A stretch of DNA of 64,000 nucleotides from Blautia sp. OF03-15BH (GCF_003463065.1 NZ_QSCM01000002.1:248927-312926), one strand, 5' to 3'. Numbered from the stretch's first letter, positions 54,474 through 62,661 are shown. Notes: a model not told the origin generated them from the letters alone. Numbers and translations: made by a program.

Positions 54474-54794
54474 TTACAGTAAATCTTTCTCGACTAACAC
54501 TGTAACTACATCTTCTACTTTTAAATCCAAAAGTTTTGAAATTTCTTTTATTGATTTTCCATTCTTGTATAAAATCTCTATCGAATCATCTTTTGACTCG
54601 TTGGATACAGTTTCTACTTCTGTCTCTATTTCTTTTTCTGTCTTTTTGGTTGATTGTTTGTCGTCGTACTTACACATTATTACAGCTAGAACAATGCAAG
54701 CTATGATAAGTAGCGCTTGTTTCACGATATCATCCAGACAGTATAGTGCTATTGAACAAAGTACAGCAATAATTATTACTAGCAACAGAATCAT
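54474..54794 (-). CDS. Array operon U6, B protein with HTH-like tail
   Basis: 106-aa protein. Two membrane segments (about 1-14, ILLLVIIIAVLCSIAL, and 24-40, ALLIIACIVLAVIM) are followed by a charged linker (KKTEKEIETEVETVSNESK) and a tail IEILYKNGKSIKEISKLLDL with VEDVVTVLVEKDLL. The tail resembles helix-turn-helix domains of the resolvase type (HTH_7). A membrane-bound DNA-binding protein is possible. It follows the A gene at 54847, and GAGGTGTG precedes its start. Confidence 0.75.
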   Translation of the reverse strand: MILLLVIIIAVLCSIALYCLDDIVKQALLIIACIVLAVIMCKYDDKQSTKKTEKEIETEVETVSNESKDDSIEILYKNGKSIKEISKLLDLKVEDVVTVLVEKDLL

Positions 54795-54846
54795 GATTAC
54801 ACACCTCGTTTTTTTTATTTCTTTATGAGTGTGTATAATTACACAT

Positions 54847-55269
54847 TTAGTTTTTATTGGAATTTATTATATCTAAACACTCTTCATAGAATCTTACATC
54901 CAATTTAAACCAGGTGCTAATAAAAGAAATTATAAATACTGTGACAAAAGCTATCCAAATTATCTGTATAATTCCAAAATCTATAAATTTTTCTATTCCG
55001 CTATTTATAAGATATACTATAACTGTTGCAGCAACACTATTTATAAGTAAATTGTCTATAAATTCACTTGAAGAATTTGCTTTATTTTTATGATACTGCA
55101 ACCATTCAATCAACATTTCAGTGTCATCTATTTTACCAAAAAATTTTTCTACACTATCTCTCCAATTTCGATATTTTGTTATACAAGTTATAGAGTCTTT
55201 ATTTAATTTTTTATATGCCCTTCGCAGACATTTAAATTCCGCATCATTTAATTTATCTTGTATTCCCAT
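54847..55269 (-). CDS. Array operon U6, A protein
   Basis: 140-aa protein of the A family: N-terminal motif YRNWRDS near residue 32, two membrane segments (about 74-89, NSVAATVIVYLINSG, and 98-118, IIQIIWIAFVTVFIISFIS), and the C-terminal motif RFYEECLDII. It shares only scattered residues with the U7 protein, so the array is diverse. GAGGTGATTAAGG precedes the start at 55269. Confidence 0.8.
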   Translation of the reverse strand: MGIQDKLNDAEFKCLRRAYKKLNKDSITCITKYRNWRDSVEKFFGKIDDTEMLIEWLQYHKNKANSSSEFIDNLLINSVAATVIVYLINSGIEKFIDFGIIQIIWIAFVTVFIISFISTWFKLDVRFYEECLDIINSNKN

Positions 55270-55318
55270 CCTTAATCACCTCAGAATTAAGAATAATAGA
55301 TCATACAAAATTTGTCAA
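55261..55318 (-). promoter_or_regulatory. Promoter and start-codon hairpin, operon U6
   Basis: TTGACA (55313-55318) and TATTCT (55290-55295) with a 17-base spacer. ATTCTTAAT can pair with ATTAAGGAT at the start codon, with GAGGTG exposed in the loop. Confidence 0.8.
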
Positions 55319-55354
55319 CTTAGTAATTAATGTTAAATTGTATTAGCTTGGGCA

Positions 55355-55415
55355 CTAAACCTCCCGTTATAGGTAGAAATGAAAAAAGCCCCATAGTCAC
55401 TTGGACTACAGGGCT
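55355..55415 (-). terminator. Diverged terminator and dispersed repeat, operon U5
   Basis: Same flanks as the other copies (TATAGGTAGAAATGAAAAAA) but the stem reads GCCCTGTAG against CCATAGTC, so pairing is poorer and the GTTTAG in the loop is lost. This looks like a decaying copy. Confidence 0.65.
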
Positions 55416-55434
55416 TAAATGCTAAACCTGACTG

Positions 55435-55857
55435 CTATCGGGTTGTAATTTTAATTTCAATTTGCTTCACATTATCTTCATGAAACTCAATATTTGCTTT
55501 ATCTTCAAAATGAGTATGTATTGCTCCTATGAATAATAAGATTGCAATCACGTTGACTATTACCGCAACAATAGATCTCTTACGCGACCGCATACATCTC
55601 ATTGCAATATTAAATATTGTCATAACGATAAAATATGCAATCACCACTGCAAAATAAATGGAGCATTGTTCCCATACTACCACAGAAAGCATAATCGATA
55701 CATTTATTATGATAATTATCGACCATGCGACTATAATAAATGAATCCACGCCTGACCATGGATCAGTCGTGCGCAGTATCACAGAAACACATCCAACCAC
55801 TGCACATAAAATTGCAAGCATTGCAAAACAAAAAACACTTATACTAATAACATCCAT
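55435..55857 (-). CDS. Array operon U5, B protein (membrane protein)
   Basis: 140-aa protein with about four membrane segments and the charged end HFEDKANIEFHEDNVKQ. It is very close to the U7 B protein, clearly a recent duplicate of that half of the operon. The start MDVISI at 55857 is chosen by alignment with U7 (GGTGATT upstream); an ATG four codons earlier lies inside the ribosome binding site. An inverted repeat (55861-55870 with 55889-55898) covers the ribosome binding site. Function unknown. Confidence 0.75.
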   Translation of the reverse strand: MDVISISVFCFAMLAILCAVVGCVSVILRTTDPWSGVDSFIIVAWSIIIIINVSIMLSVVVWEQCSIYFAVVIAYFIVMTIFNIAMRCMRSRKRSIVAVIVNVIAILLFIGAIHTHFEDKANIEFHEDNVKQIEIKITTR

Positions 55858-55912
55858 TTGAATCACCATTCCTTTTTTATTTTATATAAATGGTGATTTA
55901 AATGTTTAATGC

Positions 55913-56338
55913 TCAATTGCGTAAAATATCTAGGCAATCATCATAAAATTTTTCTCTAATAGTATAATTTTTATTAAAATGTATATTCATCACGATGATA
56001 ATTACAAGAGCGACAAAAATAAGCACAATTGCAATTTCTATATCCCTCTTTTTGTCATCATTATTTCCAGTTATAAGTGAACTTGTTAAAAATGTTATAA
56101 TTATCGGCAACATTAATTTAGTGAATTTATCTAAAATAAATGTTATTTTATTATTTCCAATAATATCAACATCCTTTTCTCTCTCAAGAAACCAGCATAC
56201 TTCTTCTATCCCATACTTTTCCCCTAACTGAATAACGTTCTTCTTCCAATTCCTATATTTGGGTGTGCAGAAATTATCATACAACTCTTTGTGTTCTTCC
56301 ATGATTTTACATAAATCTTCATCAAACTCACAACTCAT
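55913..56338 (-). CDS. Array operon U5, A protein
   Basis: 141-aa protein of the A family: YRNWKKN near residue 28, two membrane segments (about 70-88, FTKLMLPIIITFLTSSLI, and 97-114, IEIAIVLIFVALVIIIVM) and C-terminal KFYDDCLDIL. The C-terminal half is close to the U7 protein while residues 30-60 differ more. First gene of its operon. The ribosome binding site GAGGTG lies in the loop of a 10-bp hairpin. Confidence 0.8.
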   Translation of the reverse strand: MSCEFDEDLCKIMEEHKELYDNFCTPKYRNWKKNVIQLGEKYGIEEVCWFLEREKDVDIIGNNKITFILDKFTKLMLPIIITFLTSSLITGNNDDKKRDIEIAIVLIFVALVIIIVMNIHFNKNYTIREKFYDDCLDILRN

Positions 56339-56339
56339 T

Positions 56340-56390
56340 ATTCTTAATCACCTCATGATTAAGAATAACGTATCACACATAATTTGTCAA
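56340..56390 (-). promoter_or_regulatory. Promoter and start-codon hairpin, operon U5
   Basis: TTGACA (56385-56390) and TATTCT (56362-56367) with a 17-base spacer. ATTCTTAATC (56357-56366) pairs perfectly with GATTAAGAAT (56340-56349), placing GAGGT in the loop. Confidence 0.8.
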
Positions 56391-56408
56391 GATAACATTA
56401 AATTTTTA

Positions 56409-56662
56409 AGGGCAGTGATCTAAACCTGATCGCTGCCCTGCTGTGTGCTAAACCAAATACGATTTGATTGTTTTCACAATCTTATTCTTATCGAACTTTT
56501 TGCTCTCTTATTTAAAGGTTTTAATATCAAAGTTCCTGCATTAGTCTATTTGATTATTGTAGGTACTCCTGATTTTACAAAATGAGCAAATGGATTTTGA
56601 GAAATCATTAGTCATAAATAGTTATTAACATCGAAGGGCAGCGATCAGATTTAGATCGCTGC
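56409..56662 (-). other. Gene-free stretch flanked by two related hairpins, with a small relic frame
   Basis: Two hairpins with the stem GCAGYGATC/GATCGCTGC lie at 56411-56439 and 56637-56662; the same hairpin ends the 969-aa gene at 58.8 kb. Between them on the - strand a frame from ATG at 56608 gives 20 residues (NPFAHFVKSGVPTIIK), then TAG at 56546-56548, then 23 more residues in the same frame. It may be a broken cassette gene. Otherwise I see nothing here. Confidence 0.35.
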
Positions 56663-56690
56663 ACTGTTGTTTTAAATGAGAGTAGCTAAA

Positions 56691-56747
56691 ACTTCCCGTT
56701 ATAGGTGGAAATTAAAAAAGCCCCGTAGTTGGCTAAACTACAGGGCT
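56691..56747 (-). terminator. Terminator and dispersed repeat, operon U4
   Basis: Same stem family (AGCCCTGTAGTT/GGCTACGGGGCT region) and T-run as the other array operons, with the CTATAACGGGA sequence after it. Confidence 0.8.
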
Positions 56748-56818
56748 GTGAGAAGTTACAGTAAATCTTTCTCGACTAACACTGTAACTACATCTTCTAC
56801 TTTTAACTCCAGAAGTTT

Positions 56819-57337
56819 TTAAATTTCTTTTATTGATTTTCCATTCTTGTATAAAATCTCTATTGAATTATCTGATAATGTTTCTATTTCTGTCTCTTTT
56901 ATAATTTCAGTTTCAATCTGCTTCGCATTATCTTCATTGAGCTTAGTAATTGCTTTATCTTCAGAATGTACTGTAGTAACAGGCGCACTATCATCAATTG
57001 AGTATTGCTCATCGAAATGTGGGTACGTCACTAAAAGGAGGATCACTGTTGCTGCTATTTCGGCTGATAAAAGTATGGTAAAAAAATGCTCCTCAGATAA
57101 ACTCTTTACAGCCACCATAATAATTATTATTGCATAGCAGTATACTGTAATAGCCGTAGTGACACTGGCTACTTCAGGATTTACTGTAAGATCTGATAAC
57201 GACAAACCTACACAAGATAACCATAACATACCTGGAATAACAAGCATGTCTATAATAGGAATCATAGTTCCTATTAGCATCAATTGTACAACTATTACAA
57301 GAAAGATAACAATAAAAACATATTCACGAACCAGCAT
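56819..57337 (-). CDS. Array operon U4, B protein, tail truncated by a nonsense change
   Basis: 172-aa protein with about four membrane segments (YVFIVIFLVIVVQLMLIG, MLVIPGMLWLSCVGLSL, TAITVYCYAIIIIMVAV, FTILLSAEIAATVILLL), then a linker HFDEQYSID... EDNAKQIETEI and the start of the HTH-like tail (IEILYKNGKSIKEI). There TCA of the U6 copy is TAA, which stops the protein, while the codons after it still encode the rest of the tail down to 56761. The B gene thus seems to be freshly damaged. Confidence 0.65.
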   Translation of the reverse strand: MLVREYVFIVIFLVIVVQLMLIGTMIPIIDMLVIPGMLWLSCVGLSLSDLTVNPEVASVTTAITVYCYAIIIIMVAVKSLSEEHFFTILLSAEIAATVILLLVTYPHFDEQYSIDDSAPVTTVHSEDKAITKLNEDNAKQIETEIIKETEIETLSDNSIEILYKNGKSIKEI

Positions 57338-57383
57338 AAAATCACCATTCCTCTTTTTATTTGTTATGAATGGTGCCTTTATA

Positions 57384-57565
57384 TCATTTGGTATTGCACT
57401 TATCTAAATACCCTATAATAGTCAGACATTCATCATAGAAACATATGTTTTTACTAAATATTCCAGTGATATGAACTGCTATCGCAACAATGCCAAATAT
57501 ACAAACTATAGCTATTATTATTCACGACCAAGTTTTCCAATTTCTTTACTAATTTCTTTTTCCAT
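57384..57565 (-). pseudogene. Array operon U4, A gene with internal deletion
   Basis: The first codons (MEKEISKEIGKLGR) match the A protein of operon U1 (MRKEISKEIGKLGR) and then hit a stop. After a gap the frame resumes as HITGIFSKNICFYDECLTII, again matching the end of U1 (ITGIFSKDICFYDECLAIL). About 230 bases of the middle, including most of the first membrane segment, are deleted. The -10 box has also decayed (TAGCCT). Confidence 0.75.
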
Positions 57566-57618
57566 TCTTAATCACCTCATGACCAAGGCTATCAGCTGCT
57601 GGCTAAGCTGTCAAGAAA

Positions 57619-57648
57619 CAAAAAGCCTCCCCATTTAAAGGGAGGCCT
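57619..57648 (-). terminator. Terminator, operon U3
   Basis: GGCCTCCC/GGGGAGGC-type hairpin with TTTAAAT loop region and T-run on the - strand. The same GCCTCCCC stem ends operons U0, U1 and U2. Confidence 0.8.
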
Positions 57649-57653
57649 ACTCA

Positions 57654-57938
57654 TTAACACAATATCAGCATCACAATTGTAATGCTGAGTTCTACAATTA
57701 CAGCTAATTTCACTGATCGTCTCATTAATAAAAACACTATTGCAATCGAAAATGCACAGTATATCATAACAATATAATTCATGCAATAGCATATTATGAT
57801 AGACAATACTACCACTGAGTAACCAAGCAGTATTGTGAATACATTTTCTGCGCTTATGGACAGATCATCCCTATCTTCCATTCCTAATGAGAACGAAAAT
57901 AAAAACACATGTATAATAGAAAATACAAGCCATCTCAT
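57654..57938 (-). CDS. Array operon U3, B protein (membrane protein, no tail)
   Basis: 94-aa protein with about four membrane segments (LVFSIIHVFLFSFSLG, VFTILLGYSVVVLSIII, YIVMIYCAFSIAIVFLLM, LAVIVELSITIVMLIL) and no cytoplasmic tail. GGAGG precedes the start. It is the partner of the A gene at 57994. It shares only topology with the other B proteins, so homology is uncertain. Confidence 0.7.
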   Translation of the reverse strand: MRWLVFSIIHVFLFSFSLGMEDRDDLSISAENVFTILLGYSVVVLSIIICYCMNYIVMIYCAFSIAIVFLLMRRSVKLAVIVELSITIVMLILC

Positions 57939-57993
57939 TTGACTACCTCCAATTTTTGTTTAATTATATATTATAGTCAAATGATGTACTGTT

Positions 57994-58380
57994 CTATTTT
58001 TCCATTAAGTGAATACACTCATCACAAAATCTCGCATACGATATCTCATGTAGCACCATGTTAACACAAAATGCTATTGGTATAATTGCTAATAAAGCCA
58101 CTATTGCTATTCTTAGCAGTGACATATCATCTTCTGATAATCTTGTAACTATTACGGCTATAGTAGCTGCAATAACCGGCGTCCATGCAACATTGCCAAT
58201 AGTTTCTGCTCTTCTTGATCTAAACCTGAGCCATGAAATCAGACCATCTTTGTTGCATACTGAATTAAGCATAGAAGTAGCCTTTTCTTCCCATGCAGTA
58301 TATCCTTCAGATGATTTTAAAGCTTTTTTATTTACTTTTAGAAAATCCTTATAGAGCTCATAAAATTCTTCATCCGTCAT
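57994..58380 (-). CDS. Array operon U3, A protein
   Basis: 128-aa member of the A family, the most diverged: YTAWEEKA near residue 25, two membrane segments (about 65-81, TPVIAATIAVIVTRLS, and 88-108, LRIAIVALLAIIPIAFCVN) and C-terminal ARFCDECIHLM. GGAAGTG precedes the start at 58380. It lacks the start-codon hairpin of the others. Confidence 0.75.
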   Translation of the reverse strand: MTDEEFYELYKDFLKVNKKALKSSEGYTAWEEKATSMLNSVCNKDGLISWLRFRSRRAETIGNVAWTPVIAATIAVIVTRLSEDDMSLLRIAIVALLAIIPIAFCVNMVLHEISYARFCDECIHLMEK

Positions 58381-58400
58381 GCTAACACTTCCATAAAATT

Positions 58401-58429
58401 AGTATAAAAGTGTTTGCCTAAACTGTCAA
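58401..58429 (-). promoter_or_regulatory. Promoter, operon U3
   Basis: TTGACA (58424-58429) and TATACT (58401-58406) with a 17-base spacer that begins with GTTTAG. Confidence 0.8.
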
Positions 58430-58433
58430 GAAA

Positions 58434-58467
58434 CAAAAAGCCCTGTAGTTGACTAAACTACAGGGCT
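58434..58467 (-). terminator. Orphan array terminator
   Basis: AGCCCTGTAGTT/AACTACAGGGCT stem and T-run oriented for a - strand gene to the right, but no such gene exists between here and 58.8 kb. It probably marks an operon that was lost or replaced by the inverted-repeat segment that follows. Confidence 0.65.
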
Positions 58468-58469
58468 GG

Positions 58470-58732
58470 ATCAGTAATTGGAATCACAACAGCTATGTGC
58501 TATGATAAAGTTATGGTAGTTGGCATGCCTCATTATGGAAGGTATGTTAAACTTCCAAATTTAAAGGAAGAAGGGTTACACAATGAGAGAAAAAGTTTAC
58601 CTATCAAAGTTGCTGGTTTCGTTATGACCAGTGAATTAGTTTTGCATCTAGCTTTACTCGTATTTTGTATGAGACAAATTCTACACAGAATCAACTACCA
58701 TAACTTTTCTAGTGTAACCCTTAATTACTGAT
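58470..58732. repeat. Inverted-repeat segment, possible MITE
   Basis: Three sets of perfect inverted repeats: ATCAGTAATT (58470-58479 with 58723-58732), AAAGTTATGGTAGTTG (58507-58522 with 58692-58707) and AAGGGTTACAC (58571-58581 with 58712-58722). The last pair would bound a 152-bp element without coding capacity; the second pair suggests a partial nested copy. A 78-codon frame on the + strand here is not convincing. No transposase is nearby. Confidence 0.5.
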
Positions 58733-58796
58733 TATTTTACTATTATCTTCAATTTAACTCATTAAAGTTTTTACAGTCTTCCTAAACCTGAAATGT

Positions 58797-58830
58797 GAAA
58801 GGGCAGTGATCTAAACCTGATCACTGCCCT
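58797..58830 (-). terminator. Terminator of the Big_2/transglutaminase gene
   Basis: GGGCAGTGATC and GATCACTGCCC (11 bp) with loop AGGTTTA, followed on the - strand by TTTCAC. The loop carries GTTTAG. Confidence 0.75.
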
Positions 58831-58836
58831 GCTGTT

Positions 58837-61746
58837 TTAATTGAGATAATTTGAAAGTGCCGGAAGAGGTGTGGTATCCTTTGAGCGAACACTCTTTGAA
58901 TAGCATGTGTATGTACTTCTTGATTTATCATTCGCATTTGCTACATCTGCTAAAGGATTCTGATAACCAGATCCACCTTTTTCTCCAGGAAGTAATGAAT
59001 AAGTGTAACTGTCCATGTCACCAGGAACATTCACTGCGACTCCACCATTCTCATTAAATTCCTGCCAAAGCTTGCTTGACTTGTTGATACAATCTGCTCT
59101 TAATTCATCTGTAGAATTATAAGCAATCACCTTACATCCATATAAGTATTTTGTTCCGTATGGGTGCGTGCTAAAGTAACCACTATTCAGGAGGTAGTTA
59201 TACTCTTTTCCATGGAAATTATTTGTATCACTAGTAGCTGCTCCGTATAGTACGCTAGTTTCATAACGATCATCCCAGCCATCTTCATCTGCAGTTACAT
59301 CAACACCATACCAGCACCAATCAAGCTGAACCATATTCCAAGAATGATTGAGTTCAAATACATCAATATACTTGCACTTCACTCCAAGATACCACATAAT
59401 AACTGTAAAGAAACGAGAAGTATCTCCACAGATACCAGTTTTCATTCCAAGGAATGTTCCATCCGATGTGTAATCTCCATAAGTAATATGGCTGCTCATC
59501 CATCTCGCTACTTCTCTCACCTTGACATAATCCGGTTTGTTCTTAAGCCATCCAAATACAGCATCCATTCTTACAGAAGATTCATATACTTCTGTTCTAT
59601 AGCTAAGCGGATCTCCTTCCACAGCATAACTACCAAAATCCAGGTATCTAGATTTTTCACCGTATAGTACTTCATAACTAGACTTTACAGCATTGGTGTT
59701 ATTTCCAAAGTAATAGTTAAATACATCCTTCTTTGCTTCCTGCGGAATATCATATGATGCTAATCCAATTGATCCCCCATCAGCTGCATTGTAAATAAAT
59801 TTATAAGTCTTTTTGTTCGGAACTGTAAAACTAATTGGCTCGACATTAACTACAAATACAGCATAATCTTCACCACATGTTGCGGTGATATATGCAGGTC
59901 CAGTTAAATTCTTACCATTTGCTTTTGTTGTGTCTGCTTTGGTTGTAATAACACCATTTTTATCAATAGAAATAAGATCCGTGCTATCTGGATCTACGCT
60001 AAACTGGATTGGTCCAGGAACATTGTCAATAATGATCTGCATCTTATTATTATGCACTAAGCTACCAAGCACATTGCAGGTCGTATTTGTTGCTTTGTTC
60101 CAATCATATCTCTTGATTTCTGCTTCAGAGTCAGGTGTTACTGTGCTGGGTTTGTTGGTAGTGGTGCCGGTGGAACCGTTTGAACCAGTATTTCCTGTGC
60201 CAGGCTTGTTTGTGGTGTTGCCATTGTTTTCGCTGCCAGGCTTATTGGTGGTGGAACCTGTGTTTCCTGTAGATCCATTGGATCCATTCCCATTATTTCC
60301 TGTATTACTTCCGTTATTGCTGTTATTTCCAGAACCATTGCTGCCGTTACCTAAAACAGTCACTTTACACTCGTATTCTACGCCGCCTGCTAAGCCTGTG
60401 ATAACCGCTGTACCTTTCTTTTTTCCTGTAACAAAACCATCTTCATTTACTGTAACGATTGCAGGATTCGAACTTGACCAGGTTACTGGCAGATAATTAT
60501 CTAAAAGGTCAAGAAGATCAGAGAAGCCAACACCTAATTGAAGTTCTGTCTGATTCAAATAAGACTTCTTGATTATAAACTCATAACCGTATACAATCCC
60601 ACTCTTGCCCTTTACCGTGACTCTTGCAGTACCAGGTTTCAGCATCTTTACAGTTCTTCCGTTGATGGAAACTAAACCCTTTGTGTAGTCTGTTACAGTA
60701 CCTTCTGCAATATCAAGAGTCTCTCCCGGGATGACGCTAATGGTCTCACTTGTGTAATCCCCCTTGCCTACTACCTCAATATTCTTCTTAATCGTGCATC
60801 TCCCAACCACTGCGGAAATGGTAGTTTTACCAGTCTTCTTTGCGGTGACCTTACCTAAACTGTTAATCGTGGCAACGGAAGGATCAGAACTCTTCCAGGT
60901 TACTTTCCCTTTGGTGTTGGTTACTTTCAGGGCTAAACTCTTTCCGGTGGTTATGGTAAAGCCATCACTAGAGATAATTGACGGCTGCGGGATCACTACT
61001 GTACACTTGTAGGACCTCTTATTGTATACCGCTGTGATTGTAACCTTACCAGACTTCTTCGGAACTACCTTTCCTTTACTTACCGTTGCGATGGACTTGT
61101 TGGAAGTCTTCCAGACCACCTTACTACTTGCTGCATTATTTAATTTTAACTGTAAAGAGCTTCCGATTAAAACCTTGGCTGATTTCTTACTCAGGGTTAC
61201 TGGCTTTGCTAAACTCTTCTTAACTGTAATTACTGATGTGTACCTCTTTCCATGCAGCTTTCCGGTGATCTTTACTTTACCTGCTTTTCTTGCTGTGACT
61301 AAACCTTTCTTGTCAACTACTGCAACGGACTTGTTGGAAGTAAACCAGGCAACTCTGTTGATCGTATTAAGTACTCTTACCTGTTTCTTTGTACCTACTG
61401 TCATGGAGAACTTTGCACTGCTGATCTTCGGGGATTTTACCAGAACAGTACACTTATAACTCTTTCCTTTGTAGGTAGCTGAGATTGTAGCTTTACCAGT
61501 CTTCTTTGCAATCACCTTTCCATTCTTAACAACAGCAATCTTACCGTTACTGGACTTCCAGATCGGATTCTTTGCCCCTGCTAATTTCAAAGTGTAGATG
61601 TCACCTAAACCCATTGCTAATTTAGTCTTGTTCAGTTTGATAGCTGAAGCAGCTTCCACGGTTACCGGACTGGTTATAACCGGGACTGTATCTGAGACAG
61701 TTGCTAAAGCTAATAATAATGCTATGACCTTTCTGTATTTTTTCAT
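58837..61746 (-). CDS. Secreted Big_2-repeat protein with a transglutaminase-like domain
   Basis: 969-aa exported protein. Signal peptide about 1-34 (ending VEAAS). About six Big_2 immunoglobulin-like repeats fill residues 35-470 (each with WKSSN, AVV and KAG/TGKATIS elements). A Gly/Asn/Ser/Thr-rich linker (about 472-550) and a further beta domain lead to a transglutaminase-like domain with a Cys in GICGDTSRFF, His in NHSWNMV and Asp in YGVDVTAD, a complete triad. It may crosslink or cleave surface proteins. Nothing shows a wall anchor. GGAGAG precedes the start; a weak promoter with TACAAT is at 61811-61816. Confidence 0.85.
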   Translation of the reverse strand: MKKYRKVIALLLALATVSDTVPVITSPVTVEAASAIKLNKTKLAMGLGDIYTLKLAGAKNPIWKSSNGKIAVVKNGKVIAKKTGKATISATYKGKSYKCTVLVKSPKISSAKFSMTVGTKKQVRVLNTINRVAWFTSNKSVAVVDKKGLVTARKAGKVKITGKLHGKRYTSVITVKKSLAKPVTLSKKSAKVLIGSSLQLKLNNAASSKVVWKTSNKSIATVSKGKVVPKKSGKVTITAVYNKRSYKCTVVIPQPSIISSDGFTITTGKSLALKVTNTKGKVTWKSSDPSVATINSLGKVTAKKTGKTTISAVVGRCTIKKNIEVVGKGDYTSETISVIPGETLDIAEGTVTDYTKGLVSINGRTVKMLKPGTARVTVKGKSGIVYGYEFIIKKSYLNQTELQLGVGFSDLLDLLDNYLPVTWSSSNPAIVTVNEDGFVTGKKKGTAVITGLAGGVEYECKVTVLGNGSNGSGNNSNNGSNTGNNGNGSNGSTGNTGSTTNKPGSENNGNTTNKPGTGNTGSNGSTGTTTNKPSTVTPDSEAEIKRYDWNKATNTTCNVLGSLVHNNKMQIIIDNVPGPIQFSVDPDSTDLISIDKNGVITTKADTTKANGKNLTGPAYITATCGEDYAVFVVNVEPISFTVPNKKTYKFIYNAADGGSIGLASYDIPQEAKKDVFNYYFGNNTNAVKSSYEVLYGEKSRYLDFGSYAVEGDPLSYRTEVYESSVRMDAVFGWLKNKPDYVKVREVARWMSSHITYGDYTSDGTFLGMKTGICGDTSRFFTVIMWYLGVKCKYIDVFELNHSWNMVQLDWCWYGVDVTADEDGWDDRYETSVLYGAATSDTNNFHGKEYNYLLNSGYFSTHPYGTKYLYGCKVIAYNSTDELRADCINKSSKLWQEFNENGGVAVNVPGDMDSYTYSLLPGEKGGSGYQNPLADVANANDKSRSTYTCYSKSVRSKDTTPLPALSNYLN

Positions 61747-61861
61747 ACTCGACTCTCCTTTAGATTTGATACTTCGTTATAAACAACTCAATAATCAACT
61801 CACGGTTATTGTAGCATATTGGTGTGCATTTTGGAAGGTTGAATTCTGCTAAACCTAAAAG

Positions 61862-61890
61862 CAAAAAGCCTCCCCGGTTAAAGGGAGGCT
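61862..61890 (-). terminator. Terminator, operon U2
   Basis: GCCTCCC/GGGAGGC stem with loop around TTAACCGG and TTTTTGC on the - strand. Identical in style to those of U0, U1 and U3. Confidence 0.8.
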
Positions 61891-61896
61891 GAAATT

Positions 61897-62208
61897 TTAT
61901 AATTTATTATTAGTTCTTAAAATCTTTATGATCTCTTCTCTCGGTAGATCTACATAATCTTCAATATCATCAATGGAATCATACCCAGTGTATAACTCGA
62001 TAACGGTTTTGTCTAAACCCTGTTCATCTATCTTCTGATGAATAGCTTGTATTTTGCTCTCTTCAGCGTTATTTGATGCTATAAGAATTATCGCAGTTAA
62101 TACAATCATAATAATAAGCAGAATAGTGTTTTTTATAATCGAATCATCGAAAATTATAAAGTACAAAGGTGCCATAAGCCATATCAACACAATTACACAT
62201 TCTAACAT
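61897..62208 (-). CDS. Array operon U2, B protein with HTH-like tail
   Basis: 103-aa protein. Two or three membrane segments (about 3-18, CVIVLIWLMAPLYFIIF, and 25-43, TILLIIMIVLTAIILIAS) precede a tail beginning AEESKIQAIHQKIDEQGLDK and ending in the helix-turn-helix-like IELYTGYDSIDDIEDYVDL, EEIIKILRTNNKL. The tail and its DNA are almost identical to those of the gene at 63690, although the membrane parts differ. The Met at 62208 aligns with the starts of U1 and U7; ATGs at 62220 and 62214 are possible. Confidence 0.7.
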   Translation of the reverse strand: MLECVIVLIWLMAPLYFIIFDDSIIKNTILLIIMIVLTAIILIASNNAEESKIQAIHQKIDEQGLDKTVIELYTGYDSIDDIEDYVDLPREEIIKILRTNNKL

Positions 62209-62253
62209 TTCCATCGCCATCCTTTTTTAGTTTTTATAGATGGCATTTTTTTA

Positions 62254-62661
62254 TTATTCGGTAGTACCCTGTAAAATTTTTAAACATTTCTTATAAAACA
62301 ATAATTTTCGCTCATTGTAAATAGTGGCTACGGTACTTGCAATCACTGTAATAGCAAACACAATCACAATAATTATTACTGCATATTTACTAATTTCTTC
62401 AAGTTTGTCTAGAAAATCTCCTAATAAAAATGTCACTAATAGTATGACTACACCGTCTATATACCATCTATATATGAATTTTAATTTAATCTCAATACGT
62501 CTTTTTTGATATTGTAAAAACTCTATCATTGATTCCTTATCGTCTACCGAATTGAGTAATTCTAATGTGTTATATTTCCAATTCTGATAATCTGATAAAT
62601 TCTTTATTCTCGTAAATTTTATTTTGAGCTTATCTAATTTAGCATGAGTAAATTTTTCCAT
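62254..62661 (-). CDS. Array operon U2, A protein
   Basis: 135-aa member of the A family: YQNWKYN near residue 25, two membrane segments (about 66-83, WYIDGVVILLVTFLLGDF, and 92-114, YAVIIIVIVFAITVIASTVAT) and C-terminal LFYKKCLKIL. First gene of its operon. GAGGTG sits in the loop of a perfect 9-bp hairpin that includes the start codon. Confidence 0.8.
   Translation of the reverse strand: MEKFTHAKLDKLKIKFTRIKNLSDYQNWKYNTLELLNSVDDKESMIEFLQYQKRRIEIKLKFIYRWYIDGVVILLVTFLLGDFLDKLEEISKYAVIIIVIVFAITVIASTVATIYNERKLLFYKKCLKILQGTTE

Noticed and set aside
58495..58731. 78-codon frame on the + strand
   Set aside because: It is spanned by the inverted repeats of a MITE-like segment and lacks a ribosome binding site or family resemblance.
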